A stretch of 64,000 nt of DNA from Rhipicephalus microplus (GCF_043290135.1 NC_134705.1:37513771-37577770); one strand, 5' to 3'. Shown: positions 34,801 to 44,124, counted from the stretch's first letter. Notes: generated by a model from the sequence alone, not told the origin. Translations and numbers: made by a program.

Positions 34801-35482
34801 GAACTTGAATGGTGAGGACATAGTGGTCACTGCCGAGGGGCTGATGCGTGTTATACCAGCGCGTGTCGGGCACGCTGCGGCAGAAGCTGAGGTCCGGGGT
34901 GGTATCGCGGCACACACTGTTGCCGATGCGCGTTGGTTGCGTGGGGTCGGTGAGCAGGGAGAGGTTGAGATCGTGAGCGAGCTGCCACAGCCTCCTTCCG
35001 GGGCCATCTGCCTTCGAGTAACCCCAGTCCGGATGCTTGACGTTGAAGTCGCCGAGAATAAGAAGGGGTGATTTGGCTGCTTTCGCTGCAGCGGCACGGA
35101 GCAAGGCTAGGAGAGACGCGTCTTCAGTGGAGCGAGGGGGGTTGTACACGTTGAGAATAAACAGAGAGGGCTGTTCACGTTGCTGAGGTAGTGTCTCGAG
35201 AAAGACGTGATGGACTGCAGGGAAGGGTAGATCGTGTCGATTGACAGCGAGCGTCCGCCGGGTGAGGACGGCCGTCACGGGATGGGGCAGAGGATGGTGA
35301 GTTACTTGGTTGTAGGCGACGTAACCCGAGAGGGAGACGTCGGCGTGAGTTTCCTGTAGTACGATGATATCAGGCGCGTCCGAGGGGTCTAGTTGTTGTA
35401 GGTGGAGAAGGAGGTGGTTACGCTTGGGACGAAAACCACGGCAGTTCCACTGCCAAATGGTGACGATGGATCGGTCAGCCAT
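31883..35482 (-). CDS. LINE ORF2: endonuclease / reverse transcriptase / RNase H
   Basis: The ORF carries out target nicking and reverse transcription of the element RNA. The frame is open from 35614 (1243 codons), but I prefer the ATG at 35482, which overlaps the ORF1 stop in ATGGCTGA and starts just before the endonuclease; this gives 1199 residues. Numbering from 35614: APE endonuclease about 50-270 with QWN (55-57), QET (87-89), GDFN (188-191) and SDH (262-264); RT about 490-760 with motif A DLHKAFD and catalytic YADD (709-712 region); RNase H about 978-1101 with D982, E1021, D1042 and H1083; C-terminal zinc cluster C1175-x2-C1178-x7-H1186-x4-C1191. All catalytic residues are present. It is probably translated by reinitiation after ORF1. 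Confidence 0.93.
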   Translation of the reverse strand: MADRSIVTIWQWNCRGFRPKRNHLLLHLQQLDPSDAPDIIVLQETHADVSLSGYVAYNQVTHHPLPHPVTAVLTRRTLAVNRHDLPFPAVHHVFLETLPQQREQPSLFILNVYNPPRSTEDASLLALLRAAAAKAAKSPLLILGDFNVKHPDWGYSKADGPGRRLWQLAHDLNLSLLTDPTQPTRIGNSVCRDTTPDLSFCRSVPDTRWYNTHQPLGSDHYVLTIQVLTSPSKPRPHTARYTDWDAFRERRLHSATSNIEDLSTWTDQLLEDLDAVTASIPTTKDYPATDARLAHLWAARTGLCNRWQKQRHNRRLRRRIAHLDRTIEQHTTALARQQWEQLCSGLSGQLGCRQSWHLLRHLLDPASAKLVARQQLQRVVRAYPGDTPSLMADLSAKYLQLLPPGTPPPPLASYSGAPNPVLDADITEAEVYAALQKLRTTSAPGPDRIPNKLLRNLDAPSAATLTSFLNECWRSGNLPQSWKHARVAFIPKPGKKLTIENLRPISLTSCVGKLLEHVVLARLQTYTDAHHLLPHTMLGFRPHLSTQDVLLQLHHDLLDPPTFSDTKALLSLDLHKAFDHVSHSAILAELAALNPGTRTYNYIRAFLTARTAEIIIGDLPSPTYELGPRGTPQGAVLSPFLFNLVLRSLPGKLDRIPGLKHTLYADDIALWVTSGSDGHIEQTLQRATDVVTSHVHAAGLTCSAAKSALLLMRPPDRRRYKTPHPTITVHANSTPVPVVSHLRVLGLILQSNRHNTHTIDKLSLSVQQTARMLARVRARREGMREHDLLRLVDAFVVSRLTYGLPYTRLLKSERDKIDVLIRRAYKTALGLPPNTSTDRLLRLGVHNTLDELIEAHRSAQVQRLYRSPTGRHILSSIGHDTSSHPPDLVSLPHAIRAAFYIKPLPKNMLAGHHDARRQARAAMLHAKYADHPAVAYVDAARYNARRDAFVVVSVSPSSAPLGPTITAGTVRTPYAVEAEEVAIALAATSADASVIISDSKQAISNFARGLVSPTTLRLLPPLLQQDEQCRIELIWVPAHSGHPGNETAHQRARGFVDRAVGHSESDALVPEPLVTYHDITQHYRLERYFYSHPHSSLPKRSEIAWRRLQTRTFPCPLVFSYMHPGAIDLRCCLCGNVASLNHILWGCPEDPPPADLLCSPPTEGQWEALLSSNDIDIQTRVLKRAEEVIEKHSLAAFVA

Positions 35483-37199
35483 TTTTAACAGCGGAAGATG
35501 TTGCCTCGACCGGTGTTTGCGAGGTTCGGGCGGCGCCGGAGGAGGTGGTGGTGCGGGCATGGAGGGGTAGCTTTGCTCGGATGCTTTCAAGCATGGCAGT
35601 TTGTAGGCTATCAACTGTTGACTGTAGAGATTGGAAGGACGTGGCGGGGGGGTAGGCGGCGAAGTCTGTGCGCAGGGAATTTAGAGCTTCGTGCTGTGCA
35701 GTGAGAAGCTGGTGGACGGAGTTGAAGCGGCTATCCAACCGCTCTTCAAGATCCACCAAGGCCGTCTTGATGGATACCTGGACCTCTTCAGAAAAGTGAA
35801 GAGATTCAAGGGGAGTGTTGGGTCGACGGCGCTTGCCAGTGCATCCTTCGGGAGTCTGAACGTCCATGTCGGAGGAGGAGCAAATGGTAGAGGGCAGAGA
35901 GGATTTCACTGTGATAGCTGATTCCAGCTTCTCTTCAAGAGCTTGCAGTTTCGCTTGGAGGGAATCAATTTGGGTCTTCTGAGCTGCAATTTGAGCGCTT
36001 TGTGCAGTGACCTGCTGTCGGAGGGAGGCGTTTTCTTGCTGCAGTGCAACAACCTGCGGCTCCGAGGGCAAGCCGGGGGCGCCGCGGGGCCATGTCGAAT
36101 TCATGGGCTGTGATGTGGGTTTAGGCACCGCTGGTACGGGGGGCGGAGAGGTAGTAACCGACTTGGGCGGTGGAGCTGGTGAGGGACCACTTGCTGCTTG
36201 CTGGGAAGAGCGCACTACCGCTGCGGGCGGAACAGGCTGTTGTGGCGGGGGGTGTGTGTCAGGTGCCGGGGCCTTCTGGCGTTGAGGGCGCTGCACGTAG
36301 CGGTGTTTACAGTTGGAACTGTACGTGGAGTGATTCCCATTGCAGACGATGCAGCGGGGGTTGCAAGTGGGTGGCGATCCTTCGGGCGGTGTGGGGTGAG
36401 CAGCGCCGCACCGATGGCACCGCTCCTGCCGCGGCTTGGGGCACACGTCGGTCCGGTGGCCGGTCGAGCGGCAATTGTAGCAGGCTTCCACCTTGTTGCG
36501 GAACGGAAGGAGGCGAAGCTGGACACCGTGGTAGAAGATCCACCGCGGTAGTTTCGGCTCCATGGGGGTGACCAAGATGTGAGGGGCCTTGCCCATGCGG
36601 CGGCCGCCCACAACAGAGAGGGTAGGATTGCTTGCCTGAAGGTCTTCAAGGATGGCTTGGTCCGTGAAGTCGTCGAAGGCGTGGTACAGTATGCCCCTGA
36701 GGGCATCGTCTGGCGGTGGGGCGTAAAGGTGGACGGTGAAAGTGTTGCCGGAAACCGTGAGGGAGGTGATGCGGAGGTATGCTTGTGCACGAGCCGAGTC
36801 CGCGACGCTGAGCGTAAAAGTGTTGTTGACGGGGTGGATCCGCACCGTGTCGCGAGATGCGGGCGGGAGGTCTTGCAGGAACGCTGCTTGCAGCAAGGCG
36901 GTGTACAAGTGCCAAGGCTGTAGCTTGGTGAGTTCTACGGGGCTTTTTGGGCGGCCGACGATGTGAATCGTGTCCGCCGGGAGACGAGGGAGCGGAGCGC
37001 GGCGGCGGTGCTGCGGAGGCGATGTATTTACCCGCTTCGACGAGGGCAGAGAAGCCGGCGTGGTGGTGGGCTTAGTTGCGGCGGTGGCAAGGCGCAAGGC
37101 TGCGCGGCGTTGCTCTTGGGCGCGGAGGCCTGGCGACTGCCAGGATTCGTCCGAGAGTTCCTCGGGGGACACGTCCTGTCCTTCGACAATATACTCCAT
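35475..37199 (-). CDS. LINE ORF1: gag-like nucleic-acid-binding protein
   Basis: 574 residues, expected to coat the element RNA and form the RNP. The N-terminus is Ser/Thr/Pro/Arg-rich (about 1-75). A folded RRM-like segment (about 76-235) precedes three zinc-knuckle-type clusters: C240-x2-C-x4-H-x4-C253, a second from C261, and C283-x2-C-x3-H-x6-C297. A proline-rich linker follows (300-380), then a clear heptad coiled coil about 382-430 (LQQENASLRQQ, then ALEEKLE) likely used for multimerisation. The C-terminus is Ser-rich. The start at 37199 is the first ATG of the long frame. There are no stops or frameshifts. The fold assignment of 76-235 is inferred from family knowledge. Confidence 0.9.
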   Translation of the reverse strand: MEYIVEGQDVSPEELSDESWQSPGLRAQEQRRAALRLATAATKPTTTPASLPSSKRVNTSPPQHRRRAPLPRLPADTIHIVGRPKSPVELTKLQPWHLYTALLQAAFLQDLPPASRDTVRIHPVNNTFTLSVADSARAQAYLRITSLTVSGNTFTVHLYAPPPDDALRGILYHAFDDFTDQAILEDLQASNPTLSVVGGRRMGKAPHILVTPMEPKLPRWIFYHGVQLRLLPFRNKVEACYNCRSTGHRTDVCPKPRQERCHRCGAAHPTPPEGSPPTCNPRCIVCNGNHSTYSSNCKHRYVQRPQRQKAPAPDTHPPPQQPVPPAAVVRSSQQAASGPSPAPPPKSVTTSPPPVPAVPKPTSQPMNSTWPRGAPGLPSEPQVVALQQENASLRQQVTAQSAQIAAQKTQIDSLQAKLQALEEKLESAITVKSSLPSTICSSSDMDVQTPEGCTGKRRRPNTPLESLHFSEEVQVSIKTALVDLEERLDSRFNSVHQLLTAQHEALNSLRTDFAAYPPATSFQSLQSTVDSLQTAMLESIRAKLPLHARTTTSSGAARTSQTPVEATSSAVKNG

Positions 37200-37552
37200 A
37201 GCGGTGGACAGCTAGGAGATGGGCGACGAGGCAGCGGCGGGCGGCCGGGCGGTCGCTCCGTCTGTCAGCTGATGTGCAGGCGGCCGCACTCGAGCTAGGC
37301 CTAAGAGGCCTAGGTCGGTGCACGGCGTGGTCGAAGGCTTTCGAAAGCTCTCCCGGGCCACCCCGGGCGAGTTTCGCAATAAAGTGGGTGTCGAAGAAAT
37401 CCAGACAATGTGCTCCAGCCACCCGTGAAGAAATTATCCGGATAGGGTCGAAAGGACCGACGCGAGGGCCGAAAATTGGCGGAGCCGAAGTGAGGTGCGA
37501 CTGCTCTCGACGGTGATCCGCCCCCCTCCAAAACTTCTGTGGGGCATTTCTC

Positions 37553-37566
37553 GTGTTGAATGAGTG
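37553..37566. repeat. Target-site duplication of the LINE, 5' side
   Basis: Identical 14 bp to 31819-31832. It marks the 5' end of the LINE, whose sense strand begins GAGAAATGCCCC just inside. Confidence 0.8.
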
Positions 37567-37997
37567 AACACTTACACACGTATGCGAAAGGGCGGCGCTG
37601 GTCGAAGGGACGTCGATCATTCTGTTTGTGGATTCGTTGGCATTCATTTCACGGCGACTTCGGACGTCGACGCGCCGTACAAACCAACGGACGAGCGGCA
37701 ACTGAGCGAGCGAGCGCCGACCTTGAGTATATATACAGCGCGACGGCGCATGCGCTGTCAGCTGTCGAATGTTCTCGAAGGAGAAGCGCGCGCACGGCAC
37801 AGATGGCGACGGCGCGACGGCGCATGCGCTGTCAGCTGTCGAATGTTCTCGAAGGAGAAGCGCGCGCGGCACAGATGGTGGGCGACGGCGCGACGGCGCA
37901 TGCACGCGCGTCAGCTGTCGAATGTTCGAGAAGCGGTGCGGACGGCGCGGACGGCGCACTACAAGGCGCGAGTATAAGATGCTTCCGCATCTAAAAA

Positions 37998-39051
37998 GAA
38001 GCTCCCAAGCACAGCCCCTAATGAACCCTTTGCAGCTACGCGAGCCTCCAACAGCCGCTTCTCTGAAGCATTCAAGCTCCTGCACCTTCCTTCGAGAAAT
38101 CACACTACGCCAATAGCCAGCATGCTTACACCAAACGCTGGTGCAAAAGCACAAAGAACTGAGAACTCAGGACAGAATGGCAGGTGGAAGACCCCACAGT
38201 GCTATGAGACAAGCATGCAAGGAGCTTGTTCCTTTCAAGGCCTTTCCTTTTTTCTGCTATGCATGGACGAGTCGTGCCAACTATCCTCGAATCAGGGTGC
38301 AAATGGCAACTATTGGCACCTTTGTACAAAAATGATAGCAATTGAGAATTGAGATTACCAGTTACCTCTTTTGGGTTCAATCTCACTTAACTCTACAAAA
38401 CAAAACGCTGGTTAAAGCCACTGTGAGCGCTCTCAATAGTGAAGGGGATTTTGTGCTGTGAGTAGTCTCAACAAAAACTAAGTGCTGAGAGCACACCATG
38501 TAAACAAGCCGTCTAGTGATAGTTATCAAAATTTTCTATACCAGCACTCGCAACTGAGCCTTATGTTCATATTTGTTATATCCAATTACCATTGCAATAG
38601 TGTATTTGAATCAATAAAGTATTAACGGCTCACTGCGTGCTAGCCACATCTTTCAACACTATTAGGTTCTACCATTTACCAGCCGTCTCACATATATGCA
38701 CACACCTAGTTAAATCACGGTACAAACCAGATGGGTTTATCAATAACGGGAAAACAATCATGTTATGCTCAGATACTCCAGAATAATAAACAAGACTTCA
38801 AGTAATAGTTTCATATTCGCCAGCACGACCAGTCCTGCCATGTAGATTGCACTGGCACGCAGGGGTTTCCATTTGGAAGTTGGTTAATACTTGTTTGTGC
38901 TCATTGTTGCTGTCTGAGACTCTTTTTTAAAACACTTTCTCTGTGACTGCGCAGCGTCATGTCTTCACACTTCCTTATAGACTGAATGCCTGATGCCTAA
39001 ATAAAGCTTTAATAGAGGCTAGTTAGCACATGAAACATCAACCTGTGTTTT
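37998..39051. other. Unassigned stretch
   Basis: Nothing recognised; open frames below 90 codons. Confidence 0.35.
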
Positions 39052-39748
39052 TAAGACGATAGTCTCTCTTGGGGTACATCGACGGAAAAAGTTTTCGTCT
39101 GTCTGTCTGTCTGTCTGTCTGTCGGTCTGTACATTTTTCTGTCTATCCGCGGCACCGATACCCCGAACGGTTTCAAAACGATTCTCCAAACGACCAACCT
39201 CATCCGCAGCACAAACCAATATTGCTCAAGTGACAGCGTTCATACTTGTGCGATTGTCAATTAAAAAGTAATAATTGCGCATATCTAAGGCACCATAACA
39301 ACACGTCATTATTCTGTATGTGTGTCTTTGTACTAGGGAAGGCACACATAAGTGATTCTGAGGACAGTAGCGTTTATCACACTACACTAACAATGCAACG
39401 CTATGCTCAAAAAGAAAAGTGTTTCCAACGCTTTGCCAAGACGACAGACGACATGGTGGTGGCACCTGCCCGTCGCTTTGCGTTCTATACCTTATCTCCT
39501 CCGAGACAGGAGCGCACAAATTCCTTCGTTTTCGAAGATAACCGCCAGATAGCGTTTGTGTCTAACGTGCCTCGATGCGCTAGTTTGCCTTCGCTGCACG
39601 GATCGAGACACTCTAACGAAGCGCTTTCAGAATAAAATTCACCGAATCGCTAGCACAGTTCATCAAATAAATGTTTTATTCACCCTCTCCAGACGCAAGA
39701 CTATCGTCTTTCGACGGAACGTGCAGTGAAACATGCAGCTACGGAGCC
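39052..39748 (+). mobile_element. (CTGT)n HINE-like element, copy F, complete
   Basis: A left palindrome TTAAGACGATAGTCT follows a T-run. (CTGT)n is at about 39097-39130. All central blocks are present. The right inverted palindrome AAGACTATCGTCTT is at 39697-39710. The 3' hairpin arms are slightly damaged (GTGCAGTGAAACATGCAG), followed by TACGGAGCC and T9. The distance from inverted palindrome to terminus is 38 bp, against 36 bp in the 0.64 kb family. Confidence 0.85.
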
Positions 39749-39930
39749 TTTTTTTTTATTCTGGTGCGTGTATCAGCGGGCAGCGCATCGCAAGCACGAC
39801 GATCGATGGCACAACTTGAATGGTAATACTTCTGTGGCAGACCGAACCCCTTCTGCGTTTTTCCTGTCTCTTTTAACACATGTTGAGCAGTGCCCTGCAT
39901 AGGTTTGCAAAACAAATCTGGAAATTATTC

Positions 39931-40567
39931 GAACTCACTCATGAGACACATTTTCTTTTTTGGCCTCACTCAGACTCGTGGCTCATTTCAAGTCTGATCA
40001 AGTCTGGTGAGTTGACTTCCGAGTCCCTTAGAATATGACAATTTTTTTCATCTATAGTTTCGATGCTCGTTAACAGCAATATAATGCATAATCGGTGCTC
40101 CCGTTGGCATCTTGCTGTGTCTCGTGGCAATGTAGCGGCCTCCCTCTACATGGCATTGTGCCTTGAGTTCTCAAGTTTCACAGCTTACACATGCACAATG
40201 CACAAGCACAAGCATGTGTACACCTACACAATATTAAATAGCTGAGAGGCAAGAACTACAAGAAGTGGGGGAGGGGAGAGTCGAGGTGCTTTGACATGCC
40301 CTCCTGTGAATTTTTTTCGGGACGTTCTAATGAAATTATCTTAGGCACCATCTCTTTGAATAGAGATGATCTTAGGGGGTTTCAGTCAAAATTAAAGGTC
40401 CGAGATGAAAAGGTTGTAACTGGAGCCATAACCATGCAACATTGCTGTAAAGGAGCATTGAAACCACGCACATAAAAGATAATCACATTTTACCAGACTC
40501 AGAAGTGGACTCACCAGACTTGGCCACACTTGCATTGAGCCGCGAGTCTGAGTCCATGAGTAAGCTC
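39931..40567. mobile_element. TIR element with about 75 bp inverted ends
   Basis: The left end 39931-40024 and right end 40494-40567 are imperfect inverted repeats. GAACTCACTCATG matches the complement of CATGAGTAAGCTC, and CAAGTCTGGTGAGT at 39999-40012 exactly matches the complement of ACTCACCAGACTTG at 40510-40523. ACTCAGACTCG.GGCTCA is also shared. The left arm has an extra stretch of about 24 bp (ACATTTTCTTTTTTGG). The interior of about 470 bp encodes nothing recognisable. It is a non-autonomous DNA transposon (MITE-like) of unknown superfamily. Confidence 0.7.
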
Positions 40568-42766
40568 TAGGGACAAAATATATTTAATGAGTGAGTGTGA
40601 ATGATTCCCATATTTTTTCCAAGCTATGCAGGGTGCTGCTAAATAAGCACGCAGAGACAGGGTAAATGCAGAAGTGGTTTAGTTGGTGAAGAAATGTGTT
40701 CAGAAAAGTAGATCAGTGCTTTGGTTGGCCAGAGAAGTGTTGCAATAATAAGCAGTGCCATCGGTTATCTTACATGTGATGCGCTGCAGAGAAAGACACT
40801 GACAATAAAAAAATTTAAAATGACACAGTGTGATGTTTTGCATACCAACCAGTTCCTATTGCAACCTTGATAGGGCATCAGTCGGCCAGTCTATGACGAA
40901 GACTTATTATATTATGCTGTGCAGTCACTGAGGACGTGTTTTGAAAGAAAGTCTCACACAGTGACACTGAGGAGAAACAAGTAATCACAGACTGCCGCAG
41001 GGGAGCCCCTGGCCAACACTGCAGTTTACATGGGGGGGGGGGGGGGGGACAATTCGGGCTGGTGATTGAAAGATTGTTTGAAGTGTTGGATATTCTGGAG
41101 TGCCTGAGTTTCATGCTTGTAATGAGCAATACTTGATTGTTCAACCATTATTTTTAAATTGATTCGAGTTTCTCAGTGATTTACCTAGCCGTTCCTTCAG
41201 ACTAAATTATTGCAATGGCAATTAGATAGACACTTTCAACAACTGCTACTTTTGAACATAAGGGCGCATTTACAAGTGCTGGTGCGTGCTATTCGGATAA
41301 CTATCACTACACGGCTTGTTTACGTGGTGTGCTCGCAGCACTTTCTATTCGTTGAAACTACTGACAGCACGAAAACCTCTTCATTCTGAGAAGCACTCAC
41401 ATTGGCTTTAACCAGTGTTTTGTTTTTTGAGATCGAATCCGAAGAGTTAGCTGCTAATCTTACTGTGATAGCATTCGTATTTACTCCTATTTCATTCATA
41501 GCTTCGTGCTCGTGACATAACTTCAAGCTCAGACTTCATCTTTGCACCCTGACCACGATTCGCTGGTGTGCAACTACAGGGTTTCAACAGCCGAAACAAA
41601 AATTGGAGCAATTTTTTGAGCAGCGAAGTGTTAGTTTTGCAGCAATAAAGTCCAACTTCGGAGCAGGTTACGAAAAAAACATGCTTTTTTTAACATGACA
41701 TGGCGAACTTGTAGCAGTAATAAAAAGAACACTTAGATTTACATAAAAATATGTATAAATCATTCAACATCACCTAACATGTGCTGTGGGAGCATGAGCA
41801 CCAATATTTCAATGAAAGTATTGTTTTGAACCACCTCGCTGAGAAACCAATGATAAAGTCTATATTAGCATTTACTGCACACGTATTAGCATTTACAGCC
41901 TATGACCGACCTTGACATTTTCAATATCAATCTGCCGAGCTCGTGAACTTGAAATTTGGGAAATTCGTAAAACCGAGAAGTAAGAGCGGCGAAAAAAAAA
42001 ACTGGCGCACAATTTAGTTTGTTTCTGTAGGGAAGCATAAATATCATACACTGCTTGAAATGATTGCCAGTAGCTTATTTAGACGTCAGTGATTATACTG
42101 GTTCTGAGAATCAATTGGTGAACAAACGCATGAGTAACTGGGCAAAATGTGCAGTGTCCCACTCGCGCGAACAGCCCCTTATATATCTCAACAGGCTTTC
42201 TCGTGTGGCACTGTGTAGTGCCGCGAAGGTGGCTCAAGCAGCTTTAGAACAAAAGCCAACAAATTTTATTAACGCTCACCATCCCACTCTCCCCTCCCTT
42301 TTCTTCTTCGTTGAGTTAGGTGCCTATTCACATCCTTTGCAAGGCGCGTTTGGCCAGATAAAGAAACAATAGCGTATGCCCTTTGGCCTGGTGACGGTAC
42401 CACATATCTATCGCCCGGACCGTGGCAAGGACTACGCATCTTCAAGAAAAAACTGTTTTATGTGTTACTGCTGAGGCAATCAACGGCAGTGTTCGCAGCT
42501 CGTCGAGCTTGTTCGCGCCTTAATAAGCCACAAGTGGTTTTTCGCAAGAAAATTTACACTTTCCTCGAAGCGTTGCTGGCTACATCCATGCATTTTGATC
42601 TTGAAGTACCGTCGTCCCACCGATACGTATCCTTTGCGGTCAGCAGACCGATGGGAATGCAGTGATGTTACTTTATCTGGTCCGTCTCGTCTCACGAGCA
42701 TAGGGCGGGTGTCTAGATTATTTTAGGCATATTCCAGGCTCTATACTTCGGGTCTGCGCGCCTTAG
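40568..42766. other. Unassigned; G17 homopolymer at 41032-41048
   Basis: A run of 17 G stands at 41032-41048. No gene or repeat family is recognised in the rest. Open frames of 60-102 codons lack motifs. Confidence 0.35.
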
Positions 42767-43027
42767 TTGATGGCGCAAGCTGCAGGTGGCCGTCATGGCC
42801 TGCACAGCTCACCGAATTTAGAACACCTGAAAAAATTAAGGCTGCCTGGGCATTTTCGTGCAGCATGGCGCAACTTCAACAAATTTTACGGATTTGGCGC
42901 AGCTTGGTGCCACAATCCGGAATTGTATGAAATTGGCGCAGCTGTTGCACCCCTAGTTAAAGGACCTACTCTTAAACTGTTCAAGCTATTGCAGTGCATT
43001 GTGGGGGCTGTTAAGTCAGCCATTTAA
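42767..43027 (+). repeat. Degenerate TGGCGCAGC-rich interspersed repeat
   Basis: The motif GGCGCA(A/G)C recurs at irregular 20-60 bp spacing (ATGGCGCAAGC near 42769, ATGGCGCAAC near 42865, TTGGCGCAGC near 42894 and 42934) within low-complexity context. An 86-codon open frame through it is judged spurious. Confidence 0.4.
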
Positions 43028-44006
43028 ATTTACCCGGTGACTGACTCCTATTAAGAGGTTTGGACAATACCTTTTCTGGACCATGTAGCCACTTTGCCAT
43101 TATTGAATGTGGAAGGTCTGCAGGTGCTTGTAAACTCTGCATTATTCCAGAGTACTTTGTCACTTTGAGGAGACCTGGCAAGTCCCAGACTTTCACGTAT
43201 TTTGGACCTTATCGTGGTCATTTTTGAGCATGTAATAATGATAGTTACCAGATGTTTCTACGTATTTGTTCGGAGTTCAGTGTTCTATCAACCGAACCAA
43301 AGTATGGTTTATTTTACGAAAAAAATTGCGCTCTTTTGTTTACTCCTGTACATGATTTTAAACATGTTTTGTACATTTTTCATTGCATCAAGCAAAATTT
43401 ATTCTAAAGCATCGATTTCAGTTCAGTACACCACCATGTACTGCTTGAGTATGTGCACAAGCAATCAGCATTACATCTTTTGCCATTTAAAAATTATCGT
43501 AGTGACAAAACAAAAATTTCATATCTAGAATATGGAGTACCGTTTATGCATTGGAAATTTTGAAGGACTGCTGCACCTCCCTGGCATCTTAGAAAAAGAA
43601 AAGCGCAAACCGTGGGTTGCCGTTGCTGTACCATTTATCAAATGGCCTGGTGCACTACCTAGACTGATTCAAGTGGAGCATGTTAGTCAAACAAACCCTT
43701 AGATACTTCTGACAGCTCTGGTTGTCCCACAAAGCACTACATGCAGCACGAATCGTTCTTTTTTGAAAATTGGTGCCACCTATACTGACACTGGTTTCTT
43801 GTCTTCTAAAGTTTACCGAAACATTTTCAGCTAGCATTAGCATTGTACGGGGTAACCTAAAATTATCCAGCATAACGGGGGATATTTAATGCAGTATGAA
43901 TAATGCTTCAACTCGTTTGCTCCGAGATACGTTAGAGAACACCCTTGTCTCCACTTTTCTTTTTAAGGCTTTTGAGTTTTTACGCTACTGTAATTTTTCT
44001 CTGAAG
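43028..44006. other. Unassigned stretch
   Basis: AT-rich. No feature can be supported. Confidence 0.35.
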
Positions 44007-44124
44007 GTACCCACGAGAGCTGTATGAACGTGCTGCAAAAGTACCTGTGCATGAATACCCCATCCTTAGGGACTACATGGACACAGGCTACATAAGTACA
44101 AACTCTAAGGCAGGAAAGTGTTAA
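44007..44124 (+). CDS. Candidate terminal exon of an unknown host gene
   Basis: A polypyrimidine tract and acceptor (TTTTTCTCTGAAG ending at 44006) precede an open frame from the TAC codon at 44008 to TAA at 44122-44124. It reads YPRELYERAAKVPV, then HEYPILRDYMDTGY, which has the charge and aromatic balance of real protein rather than random translation. I cannot name a family. No upstream exon, donor or poly(A) signal was identified with confidence, so it could be a transposon relic or chance. Confidence 0.3.

Larger units (their letters stand above)
31833..37552 (-). mobile_element. Full-length LINE with RNase H, both ORFs open
   Basis: About 5.7 kb on the minus strand: 5' UTR 37552-37200, ORF1 37199-35475, ORF2 35482-31883, and a 3' UTR with AATAAA at 31848-31853 and a (CTCA)n tail. 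The order APE endonuclease, RT, RNase H, CCHC tail places it in the I superfamily in the broad sense (I, R1, LOA and relatives); the exact clade needs a tree. Open ORFs, a clean target duplication and a simple-repeat tail suggest a recent insertion. A decayed relative is at 56915-60306. Confidence 0.9.
31626..37997 (-). mobile_element. Second copy of the 0.64 kb HINE-like element, split by a LINE
   Basis: The two outer parts, 37553-37997 (left part on the minus strand: palindrome, monomers, TATA, short ORF start) and 31626-31832 (right part: 61 bp repeats, palindrome, hairpin, GGGCAATTTTTTTT), together equal the uninterrupted copy at 24709-25345. The break falls at a 14 bp sequence present on both sides. 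It is flanked by A-runs on the plus strand at both ends (31626-31633, 37993-37997), as the short copy is flanked by T-runs. Confidence 0.8.

Noticed and set aside
31854..37298. Many 70-260 codon frames on both strands within the intact LINE
   Set aside because: They are shadows of ORF1 and ORF2 in GC-rich coding sequence and lack motifs.
37072..38154. 360-codon minus-strand frame through the 5' UTR of the composite element
   Set aside because: It crosses the HINE/LINE junction and overlaps ORF1 in another phase, so it joins two unrelated elements; GC-rich monomers are poor in stops.
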